Shown here in pieces: positions 55,955 to 64,000 of a stretch of 64,000 nt of DNA. The stretch lies in contig JAIPUZ010000013.1 of assembly GCA_022833215.1 (NCBI GenBank), positions 1 through 64,000 on the forward strand, read 5' to 3'. The DNA is from Mesorhizobium sp. (GTDB lineage Bacteria > Pseudomonadota > Alphaproteobacteria > Rhizobiales > Rhizobiaceae). Numbering within the stretch: position 1 is the first letter of the stretch; each line of letters opens with the position of its first letter. The position numbers and the translations under genes were made by a program. Below the pieces are notes generated by a model that saw nothing but the letters and a program-made list of their open reading frames with translations, was not told the origin of the DNA and did no database searches.

Positions 55955-56404
55955 ATGGCCAATCTCCGGAAGAAGAAAAAACTCACCGTCTATCTGGACC
56001 CCGATGTCGAAAAAGCCCTGACCGAGTTTGCCGCGCGGCGGGACCGGTCGCAGTCGATGATCGGCGAGGCGGCCATCGCCTCATTCCTGTCTCCCGACGA
56101 TGCCGAACGCCGAGAGGCGATAATCGCCAAGCGCCTCGATCGACTCGATCGCCGCATGGACCGGCTTGAACGAGACGTCGGCATCGCCGTCGAAAGCCTG
56201 GCGGTCTTCATCCGCTTCTGGGTCAACACCACACCGGCCTTGCCTGAGCCGGCGGCAAAGGCCGCGAAGGCCAAATCAGCGGAGCGATACGAGGCGTTCA
56301 TCACCGCGCTCGGTCGCCGCCTCGCACAGGGACCGAAGCTGCGGCAGGAGGTGTCGGAGGATGTGACGGATCAGAGAGTTGAATTTGGCCGCCTTAGTCG
56401 TTGA
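55955..56404 (+). CDS. CopG-like RHH protein downstream of traG
   Basis: This encodes 149 residues. The RHH (KKKKLTVYLDPDVEKALTEF, AARRDRSQSMIGEAAIASFL) is followed by a coiled coil (RLDRLDRRMDRLERDVGIA). This is the CopG protein that normally stands between traG and trbB in RP4-like ICEs. Here it is followed by cargo instead of trbB. It could regulate the transfer operon. Confidence 0.8.
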   Translation: MANLRKKKKLTVYLDPDVEKALTEFAARRDRSQSMIGEAAIASFLSPDDAERREAIIAKRLDRLDRRMDRLERDVGIAVESLAVFIRFWVNTTPALPEPAAKAAKAKSAERYEAFITALGRRLAQGPKLRQEVSEDVTDQRVEFGRLSR

Positions 56405-56544
56405 CACGAGTTCCCGCTCCCGGTTGGCTGAGCAGTAACAAGGATCCGCCGGAAGCGGCCTTCGCGACTGTCGCGGTCTTTGGGATTTTCGCGAATTATC
56501 CTAAGGTGATGGCTGTATATTCACTCGACTTTGGAGGAACAGCC

Positions 56545-56829
56545 TTGAGACTTGCCATTGCCAGCCTGTTCGCCATCGGTCTCGCCGTCCCTGCCTTCGC
56601 CCAGACGGAACCGCCCGCAGATTTTGACGAAGCCGCATGGCAGGCCGAATGGGACGCGGGCGACACGGATGGCGACGGCAAGCTGAGCCGGGAAGAGGCG
56701 AAAGCCGGGAATCCGAACATGACCGATGAAGTCTTCGACCAGATCGACACCGATGGCGACGGTTTCATCAGCCCCGCGGAAGACAAGGCCGCGCTCTTCG
56801 AAGCACGCGGCAAAACCACAAATGAATAG
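56545..56829 (+). CDS. exported EF-hand calcium-binding protein
   Basis: This encodes 94 residues with a TTG start after GGAGG. A signal peptide (LRLAIASLFAIGLAVPAFAQ) precedes two EF-hand loops, DTDGDGKLSREE and DTDGDGFISPAE, both with the full Asp/Asn-Glu ligand pattern. It is probably a periplasmic Ca2+-binding protein. Similar proteins accompany metal-resistance genes in Sphingomonadales and Rhizobiales. The stop overlaps the next gene by 8 bases. Confidence 0.75.
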   Translation: MRLAIASLFAIGLAVPAFAQTEPPADFDEAAWQAEWDAGDTDGDGKLSREEAKAGNPNMTDEVFDQIDTDGDGFISPAEDKAALFEARGKTTNE

Positions 56830-57397
56830 GGTATGGGCGGGGGCTTTTGGCGCAACGGTGTTTGTCGCGGCAGCATCCGTGGCAGGCGCGGAGGCGCCCA
56901 CGTCCGCCAGACCGGCCGGGTTGCCTGAGAACTATGTTCCTGAAATCCCCTCGCATGAGATGGAGCCGGACACCGGCCCGCTTTCGGCCGCCCTACAGGA
57001 GCGTTTCCGCGACCGTATCGCCGGTATCTTCATCGAGCGCGAGCCCGATTTCCATGTCGTCGTCAGGCTAACGGGAGACCGGGATGCGGGCACGCTTCAG
57101 TACCAATTGGGCGAAGATCGGGTGCGTGTCGAAGTCCTGACAGGCGCATCCCATACCGTCGATCAACTGGTCGCCGCGTTGGATGACCGCCAGATGATTA
57201 CGCGCGTTCTTCCCGATGGCTACGGCGGATATGTCGATGAGCGCACCGGATATGTGGTTCTTACGGTTCTCCCCGGAACAGAGCTTGCCGGTGGCAGCGA
57301 AGCATCCCTTTCGGCTGCTTTGGGCGTGCCGATCCGCATCATCGAAGGGGAACCCGCTACAATCGGTCCAGCACCACAGCAGCGGGAAGAGCGGTAA
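56822..57397 (+). CDS. exported protein of unknown function
   Basis: This encodes 191 residues starting MNRVWAGAFGATVFVAAASV, a signal peptide. The mature part has RDRIAGIFIEREPDFHVVVR, then VLPDGYGGYVDERTGYVVLT, which resembles the propeptide-like N-terminal region of alpha-lytic-type serine proteases and related secreted proteins. No protease domain follows. It is coupled to the EF-hand gene. Function unknown. Confidence 0.6.
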   Translation: MNRVWAGAFGATVFVAAASVAGAEAPTSARPAGLPENYVPEIPSHEMEPDTGPLSAALQERFRDRIAGIFIEREPDFHVVVRLTGDRDAGTLQYQLGEDRVRVEVLTGASHTVDQLVAALDDRQMITRVLPDGYGGYVDERTGYVVLTVLPGTELAGGSEASLSAALGVPIRIIEGEPATIGPAPQQREER

Positions 57398-57403
57398 TCC
57401 ATT

Positions 57404-57424
57404 GCGGCCCGGATTCCGGGCCGC
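57404..57424. terminator. hairpin between convergent genes
   Basis: GCGGCCCGG/CCGGGCCGC with a 3-base ATT loop lies just after the exported-protein stop. No T-run follows, so termination is only likely from the position between convergent genes. Confidence 0.4.
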
Positions 57425-57428
57425 GACG

Positions 57429-57481
57429 TGTCGCAAAAATCAGTCGCACAATTTTGACTTTCGCACGCGACATTTGCGACA
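57429..57481. repeat. cluster of TCGCA repeats beside the ars operon
   Basis: TGTCGCAAA (57429-57437) and TTTGCGACA (57473-57481) are inverted. AGTCGCAC and TTCGCACGCGAC lie between. Such a group may be a recombinase or regulator site at the boundary of a cargo block. Confidence 0.35.
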
Positions 57482-57549
57482 GAAATTCCCCTGAAAATTC
57501 AACGTTGGCCTGACCTGCTACAAAAATCAGGGATCTTCGTGACGGCTTC

Positions 57550-58776
57550 TCAAAACTTATCGTTGCTTCCCGCTTCTCCTTTGATCGGCCCCCATAACAG
57601 CGCGACGAGGGCGAGATTGGCGATGGCGAGAGCTGCCAGCGCCACAAGAGTTTGATCGGTGCCCCCGACCGAAAGCAGGATCGCACCCACGGTTGGGCCG
57701 GCAGCTTGGGCGACGAGACTGGGCCGGGCAAGCCGCCCCATGATCGGCGCATAGCGGGAAGGTCCGAACAGGGCGAGCGGGAGCGCACCCTTGGCGATCG
57801 AGAAGATGCCATTGCCGGCCCCGTAGAGGATGAGCGACAGGCCGATGATGAGAAAACCTGCCGCGAGCATCGTCACCCCTGCCGCGCTCAGGACGGAGGC
57901 GGCCGCGAGTGTCCAGAAGGGATGATGCCTCCCCCCGCTCGCCATTTCGCCAATTCGGCCGGCGACTTGGGCCGGGCCTATCAGCGCGCCGAGGGCTACA
58001 GCTTCGCCCAGCGACAGCCCGCGTTGCTGCAACAGGGTCAGCAGATGCACCGATATGATGGTGACGCCCAATCCGGCCAGCACCACGATCGCCATCATGA
58101 TCAGATAGGCCCGGCGCTCATGGTCGCGCAGCTTGATCGCAGGAGCTTGGTCTTTGCCACCGATCGGCCTGGGCTTGCCGTTGCTCGGAAGGACCAGCAG
58201 CACGAGCGGCAGGCAGATCGCGAGATGAATGCCGGCATAGGCCATGCAGGCCCCGCGCCATCCCAGATGCTCCAGAAACAAGGCCGAGAGCGGCCAGCAG
58301 ACCGTGCTTGCGAAGCCGCCCCACAAGGTCAGTGTAGTGATGGCGGATCGCGCGGAACGGCCATAATAGCCCCCGAGCGTGGCAAATGCCGCATCATAAA
58401 GGCCGGCCCCCATGCCGATACCGAGCACGATCCATCCGGCGACGAATACCCATAGGGACGGCGCAGCCGCAAGGATGACGAGGCCGGCAGCGAACAGCAG
58501 GCAAGCCAGAGCAAGGATGGGACGCCCGCCGTGCTGGCCAATGGCGTCACCCACGCGCGGGGAAACGACGCCGGCCGCGAGCAGGCCAATGGAGAGAGCG
58601 CCGACGATCCATGAAAGCGGCCAACCCGTATCGGCCGCGATCGGGGCGGCGAGAACGGCGAGCAGGTAATAGGAGCTGCCCCATGCAAATATCTGTACGA
58701 TGCCGAGCGCGGAGATGACGGGCCACCTTCTCGCGTCGGGAGACAGGCCCGTTTGAGCCGGCAGGTTTGTCGTCAC
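57550..58776 (-). CDS. MFS transporter of the arsenic operon
   Basis: This encodes 408 residues from a GTG at 58776 that overlaps the arsH stop (GTGA). About twelve transmembrane helices are visible, with the MFS segment [19 protein letters not shown] between helices 2 and 3. MFS pumps such as ArsK or ArsJ export organic or trivalent arsenicals. Without the GAPDH gene that goes with ArsJ, an ArsK-like role is more likely. Substrate is inferred from context. Confidence 0.78.
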   Translation of the reverse strand: MTTNLPAQTGLSPDARRWPVISALGIVQIFAWGSSYYLLAVLAAPIAADTGWPLSWIVGALSIGLLAAGVVSPRVGDAIGQHGGRPILALACLLFAAGLVILAAAPSLWVFVAGWIVLGIGMGAGLYDAAFATLGGYYGRSARSAITTLTLWGGFASTVCWPLSALFLEHLGWRGACMAYAGIHLAICLPLVLLVLPSNGKPRPIGGKDQAPAIKLRDHERRAYLIMMAIVVLAGLGVTIISVHLLTLLQQRGLSLGEAVALGALIGPAQVAGRIGEMASGGRHHPFWTLAAASVLSAAGVTMLAAGFLIIGLSLILYGAGNGIFSIAKGALPLALFGPSRYAPIMGRLARPSLVAQAAGPTVGAILLSVGGTDQTLVALAALAIANLALVALLWGPIKGEAGSNDKF

Positions 58777-59489
58777 CGGACGCGCTTGAGCGCCATACGC
58801 TCTTCCAGCTTTTGGGCGGTTTCCTTGCGCTCGCTGTAGCGGTCGGTGAGGTAAGGAGCGACGTCGCGGGTCAGAAGCGTGAACTTCACCAGTTCCTCCA
58901 TCACATCGACCACCCGGTCGTAATAGGATGAAGGCTTCATTCGACCCGCTTCGTCGAACTCCTGATATGCCTTGGCGACCGAGGACTGGTTGGGGATGGT
59001 GATCATCCGCATCCAGCGGCCGAGGACGCGAAGTTGGTTGACGGCGTTGAAACTCTGCGAGCCGCCAGAGACTTGCATCACGGCCAATGTGCGGCCCTGG
59101 GTGGGGCGAACTGCGCCAACCGCGAGCGGTATCCAGTCGATTTGCGCCTTGAGGACTCCGCTCATGGCACCGTGACGTTCGGGGCTGGTCCAGACCTGCC
59201 CTTCGGACCATTCCGAAAGTTTCCGAAGCTCCTGCACCTTCGGATGATCAACGGGCGCACCATCAGGCAGCGGCAGGCCGTGCGGATCGAACACACGGGT
59301 TTCCGCGCCGAAGTGGTTGAGGAGCCGTTCGGCTTCGAGCGTGAGCAGCTTGCTATAGGAGCGTTCACGCAACGAGCCGTAGAGCAGGAGAATGCGCGGC
59401 GGATGAGCAGAGGGCGTCGTTCGTAGGCGTTCAGCCGATGGGCTGTCGAGCACCGCGCGGACCACATTAGGAAGGTCGGAAACCGTCAT
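58773..59489 (-). CDS. arsH: ArsH, NADPH-dependent FMN reductase
   Basis: This encodes 238 residues. The flavodoxin-like site [14 protein letters not shown] near residue 34 is the ArsH signature, and further landmarks are [20 protein letters not shown] and [15 protein letters not shown]. ArsH oxidises trivalent organoarsenicals to less toxic forms. The ATG at 59489 overlaps the acr3 stop (ATGA). Length is standard. Confidence 0.93.
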   Translation of the reverse strand: MTVSDLPNVVRAVLDSPSAERLRTTPSAHPPRILLLYGSLRERSYSKLLTLEAERLLNHFGAETRVFDPHGLPLPDGAPVDHPKVQELRKLSEWSEGQVWTSPERHGAMSGVLKAQIDWIPLAVGAVRPTQGRTLAVMQVSGGSQSFNAVNQLRVLGRWMRMITIPNQSSVAKAYQEFDEAGRMKPSSYYDRVVDVMEELVKFTLLTRDVAPYLTDRYSERKETAQKLEERMALKRVR

Positions 59490-60574
59490 GGCTTGGCCTC
59501 GGCCGGAACGGCAACGGGCGTCCCTTTCTCGGGAAACCACTTCGCGCCGAGCCTGAGCGCGACATGAACGAGCAGGATCAGTGCGGGCACTTCCACGAGC
59601 GGGCCGATGACGGCGGCGAAGGCCACCGGCGATGCGAGACCGAATGCCGCGATGGCGACCGCGATGGCCAACTCGAAATTATTGCCGGCAGCGGTGAAGG
59701 CGATGGCCGTGGTGCGCGGATAATCCGCCTCGATCAGCCGGCCCATCGCGAAGCTGATGAGGAACTGGATGACGAAATAAAGCGCCAGGGGAATGGCTAT
59801 GCGCAGGACATCGAGAGGCAGCGACACCACGTCCGCGCCCTTGAGGCTGAACATGGCGACAATGGTGAACAGCAGCGCGGCTAGCGTTATGGGGCTGATG
59901 CGCGGCAGAAATTCGTGCTCATACCAGCCCGCGCCTTTGCGAGCGATGAGGATGCGGCGCGTCAGGAACCCGGCGAGGAAGGGAATGCCGAGATAGATCA
60001 GCACCGCTTCGGTAATGGTCCAGAAGCTCACGTCTATGACGCTGCCCTCAAGGCCGAAGAGGGGTGGCAAGACGGAAAGGAAAAACCACGCATAGGTGGA
60101 GAAGAACAGAATCTGGAATATCGAGTTGAAGGCAACCAGACCGGCGACATATTGATTGTCGCCGCGCGCGAGTTGGTTCCAGACCAGCACCATAGCGATG
60201 CAGCGGGCGAGTCCGATCAGGATCAGTCCTGTCATGTATTCCGGGTGGTCGCGCAGGAAGATCACGGCCAGCGCGAACATCAGCGTCGGGCCGATGATCC
60301 AGTTTTGTACCAGCGAAAGGATCAGCACTCGCTTGTCGGAAAAGACCCGGTGCAGTTCTTCGTAGCGCACCTTGGCGAGCGGCGGATACATCATCAGGAT
60401 CAGGCCGATGGCGATCGGTATGTTGGTGGTGCCGACCGACATGGCGTTGAGAGCTTCCGGCAAGCCGGTGAATATCGTGCCCAGCACGACGCCGAGTGCC
60501 ATCGCGGCGAAAATCCACACCGTCAGATAGCGGTCGAGGAAACCAAGGCGGGAAGCTGGCTTGAGGGAAGCCAT
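59486..60574 (-). CDS. acr3: Acr3 arsenite efflux permease
   Basis: This encodes 362 residues with ten predicted membrane helices. [20 protein letters not shown] contains the conserved Cys that binds As(III), and [20 protein letters not shown] is the family signature. It exports arsenite made by the arsenate reductases. GGAG precedes the ATG. Second-to-last step of the operon before arsH. Confidence 0.94.
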   Translation of the reverse strand: MASLKPASRLGFLDRYLTVWIFAAMALGVVLGTIFTGLPEALNAMSVGTTNIPIAIGLILMMYPPLAKVRYEELHRVFSDKRVLILSLVQNWIIGPTLMFALAVIFLRDHPEYMTGLILIGLARCIAMVLVWNQLARGDNQYVAGLVAFNSIFQILFFSTYAWFFLSVLPPLFGLEGSVIDVSFWTITEAVLIYLGIPFLAGFLTRRILIARKGAGWYEHEFLPRISPITLAALLFTIVAMFSLKGADVVSLPLDVLRIAIPLALYFVIQFLISFAMGRLIEADYPRTTAIAFTAAGNNFELAIAVAIAAFGLASPVAFAAVIGPLVEVPALILLVHVALRLGAKWFPEKGTPVAVPAEAKP

Positions 60575-60601
60575 CAGTATTCTCCAATCGCAGGCTGAAA
60601 G

Positions 60602-61027
60602 TCAGGCGGAAGCAACGCGCCGTCCATGTTCGTCAATGATCCGCTCGCCATCCTCTTTGACGAACTCGCCCCGTTGTGGGGGCAGCAGATCAAGAACGGC
60701 TTCGGACGGTCGGCAGAGCTTGACCCCTTGGGGGGTGACGACGAGGGGGCGATTGATGAGGATCGGGTGCGCCATCATGGCGTCGAGCAATGCGTCATCG
60801 CTCAATTCTGGATCGCCAAGGCCGAGGTCGGCATAGGGCGTTCCTTTCTCCCGCAAGATCGAGCGGGCCGTCAGGCTGGCGCGCTCGATGAGTTGCGCGA
60901 GCAGCGCCCGTGAGGGCGGGGTTTTCAGATATTCGATGATATGCGGCTCGACGCCGGAATTGCGGATCAGGCCGAGCGTATTGCGCGAGGTGCCGCAATC
61001 GGGATTGTGGTAGACAATGACATCCAT
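60602..61027 (-). CDS. arsC: arsenate reductase, glutaredoxin-dependent type
   Basis: This encodes 141 residues. The active-site Cys is in HNPDCGTSRNTL near residue 11; the catalytic arginine region is HPILINRPLVVTPQGVKLCR. This is the E. coli plasmid R773-like ArsC family using glutathione and glutaredoxin. The ATG at 61027 is preceded by an in-frame GTG a few codons up. It is 9 bases after the other arsC. Confidence 0.92.
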   Translation of the reverse strand: MDVIVYHNPDCGTSRNTLGLIRNSGVEPHIIEYLKTPPSRALLAQLIERASLTARSILREKGTPYADLGLGDPELSDDALLDAMMAHPILINRPLVVTPQGVKLCRPSEAVLDLLPPQRGEFVKEDGERIIDEHGRRVASA

Positions 61028-61035
61028 GGATTGCC

Positions 61036-61584
61036 TCACGCCGCGCCAGAGCGGGGCGAGGCTGCCCCTTCGGATTGACCGATTTCGTTGAGCTTCATAT
61101 TGAGCGACGATTTATCGAGGCTGGCGACGGGCAAGGCCACGAAGACCGAAATCCGGGTTTTCATGTAGCGAAACGCCGTGACAAAAGCCGCCATGCGCTG
61201 AATCTCGGTGCCCTCGACGGTGGCGGGGTCTTCGATACCCCAATGCGCGGTCATCGGCTGGCCCGGCCAGACCGGACAGGCTTCGCCGGCCGCGTTGTCG
61301 CAGACGGTGAACACGAAATCCATCACCGGCGCGTCGGGGCCGGAGAATTCTTCCCATCCTTTCGATCGGAAGCCTTCAGCCGGGTAGTCGTAGCTTTCGA
61401 GTACCTTCAGGGCGAGCGGGTTCACTTCGCCTTTGGGCTGGCTTCCAGCCGAATAGGCCCGGAAGCGACCCGCACCATCCTTGTTCAAGATGCTTTCGGC
61501 AAGGATCGAGCGGGCGGAATTTCCGGTGCAAAGAAACAGCACGTTGAAGATTCTATCGGAGTGATTGGCCATAGGCTCAGGCAT
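61036..61584 (-). CDS. arsC: arsenate reductase / low-molecular-weight phosphatase type
   Basis: This encodes 182 residues. The P-loop VLFLCTGNSARSILAE starts near residue 15 and DFVFTVCDNAAGEACPVWPG holds further Cys, as in thioredoxin-coupled ArsC related to tyrosine phosphatases. The start at 61584 overlaps the arsR stop by 8 bases; an ATG four codons later is possible. Two unrelated arsenate reductases in one operon give redundancy in electron donor. Confidence 0.88.
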   Translation of the reverse strand: MPEPMANHSDRIFNVLFLCTGNSARSILAESILNKDGAGRFRAYSAGSQPKGEVNPLALKVLESYDYPAEGFRSKGWEEFSGPDAPVMDFVFTVCDNAAGEACPVWPGQPMTAHWGIEDPATVEGTEIQRMAAFVTAFRYMKTRISVFVALPVASLDKSSLNMKLNEIGQSEGAASPRSGAA

Positions 61585-61936
61585 GGGTGACGCCTTTCGT
61601 CGGTTTGCAGCAGGACAGCGCGGCGACTGCCGGGTTGCACACGTCCGGGTGGCCTTGGCAGCAATCGCGCATGAGAAATTCGAGCAGGCCGGACAGCGCC
61701 GGATAGGAGGCGCTGTAGATGATCGAGCGCCCGTCGCGCCGCGACTCGATGAGGTCGGCTTGTTCAAGGTGGCTCAGGTGGAAGGACATGCGCGACGACG
61801 ATGCGCCGTCCATCGCTTCCCCGATCGCGCCGGCCGGCATCCCTTCCGGGCCGGCCGTCACCAGCAGGCGCACGATGCGCAGCCGGGTTTCCTGCGAGAG
61901 CGCCGCGAAGGCAGAGAGGGCTTGCTTTTCGTTCAT
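61577..61936 (-). CDS. arsR: ArsR-family arsenic-responsive repressor
   Basis: This encodes 119 residues. The winged HTH (SSSRMSFHLSHLEQADLIES, then RRDGRSIIYSA) is of the ArsR/SmtB fold. Cys pairs in MRDCCQGHPDVC and LSCCKPT near the C-terminus suit As(III) binding at the end of the chain, as in the AfArsR-type sensors. First gene of the operon. Confidence 0.93.
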   Translation of the reverse strand: MNEKQALSAFAALSQETRLRIVRLLVTAGPEGMPAGAIGEAMDGASSSRMSFHLSHLEQADLIESRRDGRSIIYSASYPALSGLLEFLMRDCCQGHPDVCNPAVAALSCCKPTKGVTHA

Positions 61937-61943
61937 GTATGCC

Positions 61944-61965
61944 TCAACATCTCAAGAGTAGTTGA
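61944..61965. promoter_or_regulatory. probable ArsR operator
   Basis: TCAAC and GTTGA are inverted arms with 12 bases between. They lie in the 46-base gap between arsR and the divergent DUF6428 gene, so one site could control both. Confidence 0.55.
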
Positions 61966-61982
61966 ATCATGGATACACGGAC

Positions 61983-62480
61983 ATGAACGCTTACGCCAGC
62001 CCCTTAATCACAGAATTTCCTGATGTTGCCTCGCTCGGGGCGATCCTCGATATTTTGGAGGGCCATGCCGACAAGGTTCTTGTGCTCGCCTATGGCGACG
62101 GGCAGCAGGTGCAGGCCGGCTATCACATCACGGAGGTCAAGGCCGGTTCCTTCGTCACGCTCGATTGCGGCGGCAATCCCGATGCGTGGCGGGAGACGGT
62201 CTTGCAGGTCGAGGATATTCCCCCGACCGAAGGCAGCATGCCGATGACCGTCGCCAAGTTCCGGTCAATCTTGGGAAAGGTCGGCAGCAGGGTCCAGCTT
62301 GACACGGACGCGCGGTTGACATGGGAGGTGAGCCGGCCCGGTGAGCCGATGCAGGTCTATGACGGGGCCGGAATCGAGATCGAGAAAGACCGGACGATTG
62401 TGCGTCTCAGCCCGCGCCCCGCAATCTGCAAGCCGAGGCATCGCGCGCAGCAGACGAGAGCGTCTGCCTGCTGCGGCTAA
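61983..62480 (+). CDS. DUF6428-type protein, arsenic-operon neighbour
   Basis: This encodes 165 residues starting MNAYASPLITEFPDVASLGA. LVLAYGDGQQVQAGYHITEV and SMPMTVAKFRSILGKV are segments I associate with DUF6428, which occurs next to ars genes in alphaproteobacteria. Divergent from arsR across a putative operator. The end CCG with an earlier Cys could bind arsenite. Function unknown. Confidence 0.65.
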   Translation: MNAYASPLITEFPDVASLGAILDILEGHADKVLVLAYGDGQQVQAGYHITEVKAGSFVTLDCGGNPDAWRETVLQVEDIPPTEGSMPMTVAKFRSILGKVGSRVQLDTDARLTWEVSRPGEPMQVYDGAGIEIEKDRTIVRLSPRPAICKPRHRAQQTRASACCG

Positions 62481-62585
62481 GCCCGCCCGAGCCATTGCCA
62501 TGTCGCACTACTTCTAAAGCCCGCTACGTTGCAGGTTCCGGGAATTTTGCGGCGATAGTTTCGGATAGCTGGCGAGGACTTCTGT

Positions 62586-63050
62586 TCATGCAGCCTTTGT
62601 TTTGCCTCGTGCCAGAACGCTCTCCACCAGCAAAAGCCCGACCCCACAGACAATCGCCACGTCGGCAAGGTTGAAGGCGGGCCAATGATAGCTGCCAATG
62701 TAAAAATCCAGGAAATCCGCCACCGCACCCTGCCGCAGCCGGTCGAGCAGATTGCCGAGCGCCCCCCCAACCACGAGCCCGAGGGCGGATGCCGTCAGGC
62801 GGCTGTCGCTTCGATGGATCCAGACAAGGAGGCCAGCGACTATAGCGAGCGTGAACGCCATCAGGAGCCAAGCCGGCGCCTGGCCGAACAATCCGAAGCT
62901 CACGCCGGTATTGAAGCCGAGCACGAGATTAAAGAAGCCGGTGACGGGGATGACCTGAGGCGGGTTCATAACATGGTTCAGGACCCACCACTTCGTCGCC
63001 TGATCAAGGAAAAATCCGCCAAGGGCGATGGGAAGGCCGAGCCTGAGCAT
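62586..63050 (-). CDS. lspA: signal peptidase II (lipoprotein), cargo copy
   Basis: This encodes 154 residues with four membrane helices. Catalytic motifs are GALGNLLDRLRQGAVADFLD (first Asp) and WPAFNLADVAI (second Asp). It also has FNTGVSFGLF. LspA copies occur with ccdA and SCO genes in metal-resistance blocks and process a linked lipoprotein. The ATG at 63050 was taken; the frame extends upstream to 63125 without need. The previous gene ccdA ends 26 bases away. Confidence 0.9.
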   Translation of the reverse strand: MLRLGLPIALGGFFLDQATKWWVLNHVMNPPQVIPVTGFFNLVLGFNTGVSFGLFGQAPAWLLMAFTLAIVAGLLVWIHRSDSRLTASALGLVVGGALGNLLDRLRQGAVADFLDFYIGSYHWPAFNLADVAIVCGVGLLLVESVLARGKTKAA

Positions 63051-63075
63051 GTCCAAATGTCCTTTAAACTCCGGC

Positions 63076-63819
63076 TTAGCCGATCCGGCCGAGGGCCGGG
63101 AAAGTCTGGAGCAGCCATATCGCAAAGCTGGTTAGATGGCCGGTGATCATGGCGATGCCCATCACCACCATCACCCCACCAGCGACGATTTTGAGCACCC
63201 GGCCAGTACGGCGCATCGACATCATCCGCGCCATGAACCCGCGCATGAACAAAGCGGCCAAGATGAAAGGGAGGCCAAGGCCGAGCGAGTAGACGGCGAG
63301 CAGCGTCGTTCCGCTTGCGACCGTGGCGTTGGCGGCGGACAGGGTCAGAATCGCGCCCAGCACTGGTCCGATGCAGGGAGTCCAGCCGAACGCGAAAGCG
63401 AGACCGAGGAGATAAGCCGCGCCGGCGCTTCCGCTGCCCGGATTGGCATGGAACCGCGCTTCACGATTGAGCCAGGGCATTGGTACGAGGCCTGTCGTGA
63501 ACAGACCGAAGAGGACGACGATTACGCCTCCGATCAGGTTCGCTTCGAAAAGATACATGCGCAGGAGCCGGCTCAACACGGTTGCGCTGGCCCCAAGGAG
63601 GACGAACACGGTCGTAAAGCCGAGCACGAAGCAGAGGCTGAGGCCGAGAGTTCGGCTTGCCGCCTTGAATTCGGCATCGGCCGCAGTGCCATCCGGGCTA
63701 ATCGTGCGGCCTGCGACGTAGGAGATATAGCCCGGCACCAGCGGAAGGACGCAGGGCGACAGGAAGGATACGACACCTGCGGCGAAAGCCGTCGCTATTC
63801 CGATACTGGAGAACTCCAT
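63076..63819 (-). CDS. ccdA: CcdA-like thiol-disulfide transporter
   Basis: This encodes 247 residues with six membrane helices. The two Cys sites are SFLSPCVLPLVPGY near 23 and AFGWTPCIGPVLG near 150, the electron relay of CcdA/DsbD. It moves reducing power to the periplasm, for example for a SCO or thioredoxin-like protein. The start touches the upstream SCO stop (TGATG). Confidence 0.92.
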   Translation of the reverse strand: MEFSSIGIATAFAAGVVSFLSPCVLPLVPGYISYVAGRTISPDGTAADAEFKAASRTLGLSLCFVLGFTTVFVLLGASATVLSRLLRMYLFEANLIGGVIVVLFGLFTTGLVPMPWLNREARFHANPGSGSAGAAYLLGLAFAFGWTPCIGPVLGAILTLSAANATVASGTTLLAVYSLGLGLPFILAALFMRGFMARMMSMRRTGRVLKIVAGGVMVVMGIAMITGHLTSFAIWLLQTFPALGRIG

Positions 63820-64000
63820 CAGCCAATCTCGCCCGCCAGGCGGCGGAGCTTCTGCAATCGAATCTCACGCGGCTCGTGCATGTCGAGCGTGCCGACGAAT
63901 TGGCTCTCGGCATCCATCAGGTAAACGCCGGCGGTATGATCCATTGTGTATTCGCCCCCTTCCAGAGGCACTTTTCGCGCATAGGCCGCAAAGGCCTTCA
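63819..64000 (-). CDS. SCO1/SenC-family protein, C-terminal end (partial)
   Basis: The minus-strand frame ends at TGA 63821-63819 and is open to the window edge. The 60 visible residues contain YTMDHTAGVYLMDAESQFVG and end LQKLRRLAGEIG. The MDHTAG His belongs to the SCO copper site. The CxxxC motif would be further out. SCO proteins deliver copper or act as thiol reductases and go with the adjacent ccdA. Confidence 0.82.
   Translation of the reverse strand, partial: KAFAAYARKVPLEGGEYTMDHTAGVYLMDAESQFVGTLDMHEPREIRLQKLRRLAGEIG

Noticed and set aside
57550..59211. MFS gene extended to 553 codons
   Set aside because: The extra N-terminal 145 codons overlap arsH in another frame. The GTG at 58776 overlapping the arsH stop gives a normal-length transporter.
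1..64000. CRISPR array
   Set aside because: No regularly spaced direct repeats of suitable length were seen, and no cas gene is present.

Overview
The window looks like part of the chromosome of an alphaproteobacterium, most likely of the order Hyphomicrobiales (Rhizobiales). The evidence is the high G+C content, a DUF982 gene, map next to radC, and a conjugative island whose regulatory genes resemble those of the Mesorhizobium island ICEMlSym(R7A). The assignment is inferred from gene content only.

Layout. (1) 1-2592 is host chromosome: an IS5 transposase end, a BrnA-like orphan, a DUF982 gene, map, and radC cut off inside its JAMM motif. (2) From about 2590 rightward the DNA is an integrative conjugative element (ICE). 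A tyrosine integrase (2783-4024) faces away from radC, and the far end of the element is not in the window. (3) 4084-6108 is a three-gene graspetide-type cassette: a 72-residue candidate precursor, an MvdC/MvdD-like ATP-grasp ligase and a four-helix membrane protein. A 34-bp imperfect repeat shows where it entered. (4) 6162-11233, on the minus strand, is a tight five-gene defence operon: DUF1778 antitoxin, GNAT toxin, SIR2, HerA and DEDDh exonuclease.

(5) 11543-12741 starts the ICE backbone with an ardC gene. Its 3' end lies 12.7 kb away at 25455-25676, because a Tn554/RIT-like transposon (about 12727-25454) has split it. The transposon has three overlapping tyrosine recombinase genes, a TnpC-like gene, its own ardC and a mercury operon (merR, merT, merP, merF, a merB-merA fusion and a second flavin reductase). 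Its ends are imperfect inverted repeats next to 6-bp cores, and the ardC frame is restored exactly when it is removed. (6) 25673-43569 is ICE maintenance and accessory backbone: DUF2958, small proteins, a receiver protein, a ParB-like protein, a nuclease, a methyltransferase-helicase fusion, a Toprim protein and a DUF2493 protein. A DUF4209/HEPN-like gene (40948-42843) sits between 19-bp direct repeats.

(7) 43601-46928 holds ssb with a decayed inverted copy, then a control block resembling QseC-QseM-FseA-RdfS, in which the FseA-like gene needs a +1 frameshift. (8) 46947-56404 holds repA, parA, a DNA methyltransferase, an RHH protein, DUF2840, traF, DUF736, a lytic transglycosylase, the relaxase, traG and copG. 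The trb mating-pore genes that usually follow are not in view. (9) From 56545 to the edge is cargo: an EF-hand protein, an exported protein, an arsenic operon (arsR, two arsC types, acr3, arsH, an MFS gene), a DUF6428 gene, lspA, ccdA and a cut SCO gene.

Two patterns run through the island. At least nine genes are preceded by a short leader with nested, covarying stems that end at the ribosome binding site. Three small genes are preceded by a terminator-like hairpin fused to the same TTTCAGGAG sequence. Both suggest coordinated post-transcriptional control. All functions are read from sequence motifs and gene order; no database search was run.
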